Part shown: in pieces, positions 60,803-64,000 of the stretch
How the letters are laid out: the number at the start of each line of letters is the position of its first letter
How positions within the stretch are numbered: position 1 is the stretch's first letter
Assembly: GCA_900544795.1 (NCBI GenBank)
Contig: UQWM01000004.1
Location: 1 to 64,000, forward strand
Direction of reading: 5' to 3'
DNA length: 64,000 nucleotides
DNA from: an uncultured Phascolarctobacterium sp.
Lineage (GTDB): Bacteria; Bacillota; Negativicutes; Acidaminococcales; Acidaminococcaceae
Notes under the pieces: model-generated
What the model was told of the DNA's origin: nothing
Seen by the model: the letters and a program-made list of their open reading frames with translations, nothing else
The model's database searches: none
Made by a program: the position numbers and the translations under genes

Positions 60803-63727
60803 ATGAAATTAAACGTAAATAAGGAATACAGCGGTTTTGTAGTCAAACAAACCGACTATATCGATGAGGTGCAGTCAGAGGCGTACCTGCTGGAGCATGT
60901 TTACAGCGGCGCCCGGCTTTTGTATTTGGGTAATAACGATGATAACAAGGTTTTCTCTATCAGCTTTAGGACACCGCCCTACGATGATACCGGCGTGGCC
61001 CATATCTTAGAACATTCCGTTTTGTGCGGTTCCCGTAAATACAAATTAAAAGAACCCTTTGTCGAGCTGGTCAAAGGCTCTATGAACACCTTCCTCAATG
61101 CCATGACCTATCCTGATAAGACGATGTACCCGGTGGCCAGCCGCAACGCCAAGGATTTTCAAAACTTGATGGATGTTTATTTAGACGCGGTCTTTTATCC
61201 GCTGATCTACGATAATCCGTATACCTTGCTGCAAGAGGGCTGGCATTACAATATCGACAGCCCCGAGGGCGAGCTAAGCTATAACGGCGTCGTCTATAAC
61301 GAAATGAAGGGCGTGTTCTCTTCGGCCGATGCTTTACTGGATTACGAAGCGATGCAGGCCTTGTTCCCCGATACGCCGTACCGCTTTGAATCGGGCGGGC
61401 ATCCTAACGCCATTCCCGAGCTGACCCAGGAAGCCTTTGAGCATTTCCATACAACTTATTACAGCCCCGAGAACGCCTTTATCTATTTGTACGGCGATAT
61501 GGATATCGAAGCGACGCTGCAATATCTAAACGACGAATATCTGTCCAGCTTCAAACGCACCGGCGCAGTCGAGTCGTCCATTCCTCTGCAAATGCCTCTT
61601 GCAAAAACGCAGGAAGTAGTAGGCACTTATCCTGTGGGCAGCGATGAAACCACCGAAGGCAAAAGCTACCACGAGCTGCATATCGCTGTCGGCGACGCCC
61701 GTGATGTTAAAACCTCTATGGCACTGCGCGTTTTAGAAAGCGTGCTGCTGGAGGGCAACTCTGCGCCTTTGCGCCTGGCCTTATTGGAAGCAGGCGTAGC
61801 GAAGGATATCAGCGGCTCTTATGTGGGCAGCTACCGCCAGCCCATTTTTTCCATCAAAGCGGCAGGCTCCGAGCCGGGGCAGCGTGATAAATTTATCAGC
61901 ACTATCTACCATACCTTGCAGCAGCTATCTATCGACGGCATCGACAAAGAGCTGTTGGAAGCCCATCTTAACTATATGGAATTCAAGCTGCGGGAAGCCG
62001 ATTTCGGCGCTTATCCTAAAGGGCTCATCTACGGTATCAGCGTTATGGATTCGTGGCTGTACGATGGCGACCCGTTGGCAGGGCTGCGCTACACCAAAGC
62101 CTTGCAGCAGCTGCGCGAAGGCATCAAAACACGCTATTACGAGCAGCTTATCGAAAACTATCTGCTGGATAATACCCATAAAGTCATCGTTACCTTAAAC
62201 CCCGAGCAGGGTAAGGAAGAACGCGAGCAGGAAGCACAGGCGGCTAAAATGGCAGCCATCAAACAGACTATGGACGCAGCTGCGATAGCCAAAAACATCC
62301 AGCTGTGCGACGAGCTGCACCAGCGTCAGGCTTCTGCCGATACGGCCGAGGCTTTGGAAACCATACCGCTGCTGGAACGCGGCGACATCAGGCGCGAGGT
62401 GGAAGTTACCGCGACCGAGCTGACGCAGGACGGAGCAAACGACCTGCTGTATGTACCGGCCTTTACTAACAAAATCACTTACCTGAACTGGTATTTCGAT
62501 CTAAGCGGTATCGACGGCAAGCTGCTGCCGTACTGCTATTTGCTCAGCGACGTGCTGGGTAAGTTCAATACGGATAAATACACCTACCAAGAGCTGGCCA
62601 CCGTATCAAACAAATACACCGGCGGCGTCTCTTTCCAGCTGCACGCTTACTCGTCAGAGGCCGACGTTAACGACTATACTATCAAATTTACCGTGCAGGC
62701 CAAAGCCTTAACAGCCAATCTTGATAAATTATTCGAGATCTTGCAGGCTGTAGCGCTGGGCAGCAAGATAGACGATACTAAACGCCTGAAAGAGATTTTA
62801 GACGAAGTAAAAACAGATTGGGACAGCAGCTTTTTCTCGCGCGGGCAAACCGTTGCCTGTAGCAGGCTGGCTTCCTATTTTTCGGCTGCTGCCCGTGTCA
62901 ACGAGCAGGACCAATACAGCTACTATGAGTTTTTAAAAGAGCTGGCCGCTAATTTTGACGCCAGGGCAGAGGATACCTTAGCAAAATTAAGGCAGCTGGT
63001 AGGCGTTTGCTTTGAAAACAGCAAATACCTTTTAGCCTATTCCTGCGAGGAAGGCGAACGGGACGTAGTTTTGCAGCAGGCCTTAAGCTTTGCCGCCAAG
63101 CTGCCACAATCGCCGGTAGCAGGGCAGGCACCGCAGCATTTGCCAGCACCCTGTCACAACGAAGGCATTATGACACCGGGCAAGGTGCAGTATGTAGCTG
63201 CAGGCGGCGATTTCCGCAAATTTGGCTACAGCTTCCACGGCTCGATGAAGGTGTTGGAAACGATTTTGCGCTACGAATATCTGTGGACGAAGATCAGAGT
63301 GCAGGGCGGCGCTTATGGCGCGACAGCACGCTTCGACCGCAACGGCACCATGTTCTTTGCTTCTTACCGCGACCCTAAGCTGAAGGAATCCTTGCAGGCC
63401 TATTACGATATGCCGGAATGGCTTAACAAGCTGACCCTTTCAGAGCGTGAGCTGACGAAATACGTTATCGGCACCATCAGCGGGCTGGATACGCCGCTGA
63501 CCAACTCCATGCGGCTGGAACAGGCCGGCGTCTACCATTTGAAGCAGGTGGATGCGGCTATGCGCCAACAGATGCGCAGCGAGATCATCGACATCACTAA
63601 CGCCGATCTGCAAAGACTGGCGCCGCTGATCGCAGCTACCTTAAACGACAAATATCTGTGCGTGGTTGGCAGCAGCCAAAGCATCGAAGCTAATAAAGAA
63701 ATTTTTGACAAAACGGTGCATATCTAA
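60803..63727 (+). CDS. Large M16C (presequence protease/insulinase) family metallopeptidase
   Basis: The 974-residue protein has the inverted zinc motif HILEHSVLCGS (HxxEH) near residue 70, MNTFLNAMTYPDKTMYPVAS and the distal GVVYNEMKGVFSS. Two paired M16 halves plus M16C_assoc-type linker fit the PreP/SPH2682 clamshell peptidases that degrade unfolded peptides up to about 65 residues. No signal peptide is present, so it is cytosolic. ATG at 60803 follows TCGGAGG at 60791-60797. It is monocistronic, with a terminator after it. Confidence 0.92.
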   Translation: MKLNVNKEYSGFVVKQTDYIDEVQSEAYLLEHVYSGARLLYLGNNDDNKVFSISFRTPPYDDTGVAHILEHSVLCGSRKYKLKEPFVELVKGSMNTFLNAMTYPDKTMYPVASRNAKDFQNLMDVYLDAVFYPLIYDNPYTLLQEGWHYNIDSPEGELSYNGVVYNEMKGVFSSADALLDYEAMQALFPDTPYRFESGGHPNAIPELTQEAFEHFHTTYYSPENAFIYLYGDMDIEATLQYLNDEYLSSFKRTGAVESSIPLQMPLAKTQEVVGTYPVGSDETTEGKSYHELHIAVGDARDVKTSMALRVLESVLLEGNSAPLRLALLEAGVAKDISGSYVGSYRQPIFSIKAAGSEPGQRDKFISTIYHTLQQLSIDGIDKELLEAHLNYMEFKLREADFGAYPKGLIYGISVMDSWLYDGDPLAGLRYTKALQQLREGIKTRYYEQLIENYLLDNTHKVIVTLNPEQGKEEREQEAQAAKMAAIKQTMDAAAIAKNIQLCDELHQRQASADTAEALETIPLLERGDIRREVEVTATELTQDGANDLLYVPAFTNKITYLNWYFDLSGIDGKLLPYCYLLSDVLGKFNTDKYTYQELATVSNKYTGGVSFQLHAYSSEADVNDYTIKFTVQAKALTANLDKLFEILQAVALGSKIDDTKRLKEILDEVKTDWDSSFFSRGQTVACSRLASYFSAAARVNEQDQYSYYEFLKELAANFDARAEDTLAKLRQLVGVCFENSKYLLAYSCEEGERDVVLQQALSFAAKLPQSPVAGQAPQHLPAPCHNEGIMTPGKVQYVAAGGDFRKFGYSFHGSMKVLETILRYEYLWTKIRVQGGAYGATARFDRNGTMFFASYRDPKLKESLQAYYDMPEWLNKLTLSERELTKYVIGTISGLDTPLTNSMRLEQAGVYHLKQVDAAMRQQMRSEIIDITNADLQRLAPLIAATLNDKYLCVVGSSQSIEANKEIFDKTVHI

Positions 63728-63755
63728 ACCCTTGCTAAGTAAATATAAGTCGGTC

Positions 63756-63797
63756 AAAAGTCGAACAGGGCACAAGCTGCTTTGTTCGACTTTTACT
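63756..63797 (+). terminator. Rho-independent terminator after the M16 peptidase gene
   Basis: AAAAGTCGAACA (63756-63767) pairs exactly with TGTTCGACTTTT (63783-63794) around a 15-base loop. Confidence 0.88.
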
Positions 63798-63849
63798 GTT
63801 TTCTGTGCTATATTTGTAGTAATAAGCGAGTGAGAATGGGGGCATACAC

Positions 63850-64000
63850 ATGACTCAGGTAGTATTAGGCAAAACAGGCATCACTGTTAATAAAAACGGT
63901 TTCGGCGCGCTGCCGATCCAGCGTATCGCACAGGCCGACGCCGTGCGTTTAGTCCGCAAAGCCTTTGAGCAGGGCATAACTTTTTTTGATACGGCCCGCA
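63850..64000 (+). CDS. Aldo/keto reductase family protein (N-terminal part, cut by window edge)
   Basis: The first 50 residues are visible: LGKTGITVNKNGFGALPIQR, then AVRLVRKAFEQGITFFDTAR. This is the N-terminus of an aldo/keto reductase barrel, with the catalytic Asp in FFDTA. ATG at 63850 follows GGGGGC at 63838-63843. An extended -10, TGCTATATT, lies at 63806-63814. The remainder is outside the window. Confidence 0.88.
   Translation, partial: MTQVVLGKTGITVNKNGFGALPIQRIAQADAVRLVRKAFEQGITFFDTAR

Noticed and set aside
1..64000. CRISPR arrays, prophage modules, replication origin, rRNA operon
   Set aside because: No repeat-spacer pattern, phage structural genes, DnaA-box cluster or rRNA sequence was seen. 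The XerD-type gene lies in a housekeeping context.

Overview
The window looks like chromosome from a Gram-negative-type Firmicute (class Negativicutes). It has Firmicute-style operons (miaB-mutS-mutL-methyltransferase-miaA-hfq, strong AAGGAGG ribosome sites, a very strong plus-strand bias), but it also encodes an outer membrane system: TonB-dependent receptors and ExbB-ExbD-TonB. A nearly complete anaerobic cobamide pathway and moderate GC fit a relative of Phascolarctobacterium, Veillonella or Sporomusa. The genus is a guess.

Region 1 (1-12013): the end of one TonB-dependent receptor, a complete second receptor, then a tightly overlapping eight-gene transport operon. It holds a FecE-type ATPase, an ECF S-component-like membrane protein with a large extracytoplasmic domain, a fused double EcfA ATPase, EcfT, a membrane-anchored PQQ-type beta-propeller, an MsbA-like half-exporter and an ABC-2 ATPase/permease pair. 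The substrate is unknown.

Region 2 (12014-28499): a cobalamin riboswitch precedes exbB-exbD-tonB. A second, compact cobalamin riboswitch precedes the 14-gene operon cbiD-L-F-G-H-J-ET-A-B-cobD-(PGM-like gene)-cbiP-cobO-cbiC. The PGM-like gene, next to threonine-phosphate decarboxylase, is a candidate L-threonine kinase.

Region 3 (28500-32800): tRNA-Asn, a small hypothetical protein, a ferredoxin-nitroreductase fusion, and a wrecked polysaccharide locus. In that locus a truncated initiating glycosyltransferase and a truncated GT4 glycosyltransferase flank an IS3-family remnant, followed by rfbB. An ops/JUMPstart-like element lies in the leader.

Region 4 (32800-49702): housekeeping genes. These are miaB, mutS, mutL, a methyltransferase, miaA, hfq, a XerD-type recombinase, a YibQ-type deacetylase, a class III aminotransferase, an SRPBCC protein, htpX, an M42 peptidase, ndk, a PduO-type adenosyltransferase and a GGDEF/EAL protein with altered motifs.

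Region 5 (49703-53852): a third cobalamin riboswitch and the nucleotide-loop operon cobU-cobT-cobS-(second, degenerate cobT)-cobC. Two unequal CobT homologues recall ArsAB of Sporomusa, which activates phenolic lower ligands.

Region 6 (53853-64000): a zinc-ribbon protein with a structured leader, a DUF2156 protein, an Eis-like acetyltransferase, single-chain purL, a reverse-strand ribbon-helix-helix protein, a large M16 peptidase and the start of an aldo/keto reductase.

Overall the window joins corrinoid synthesis, probable TonB-energised corrinoid uptake and adenosylation under three riboswitches. Not seen here are a cobaltochelatase, a cobalt importer, a BtuF/BtuC pair or a classical PduX kinase.
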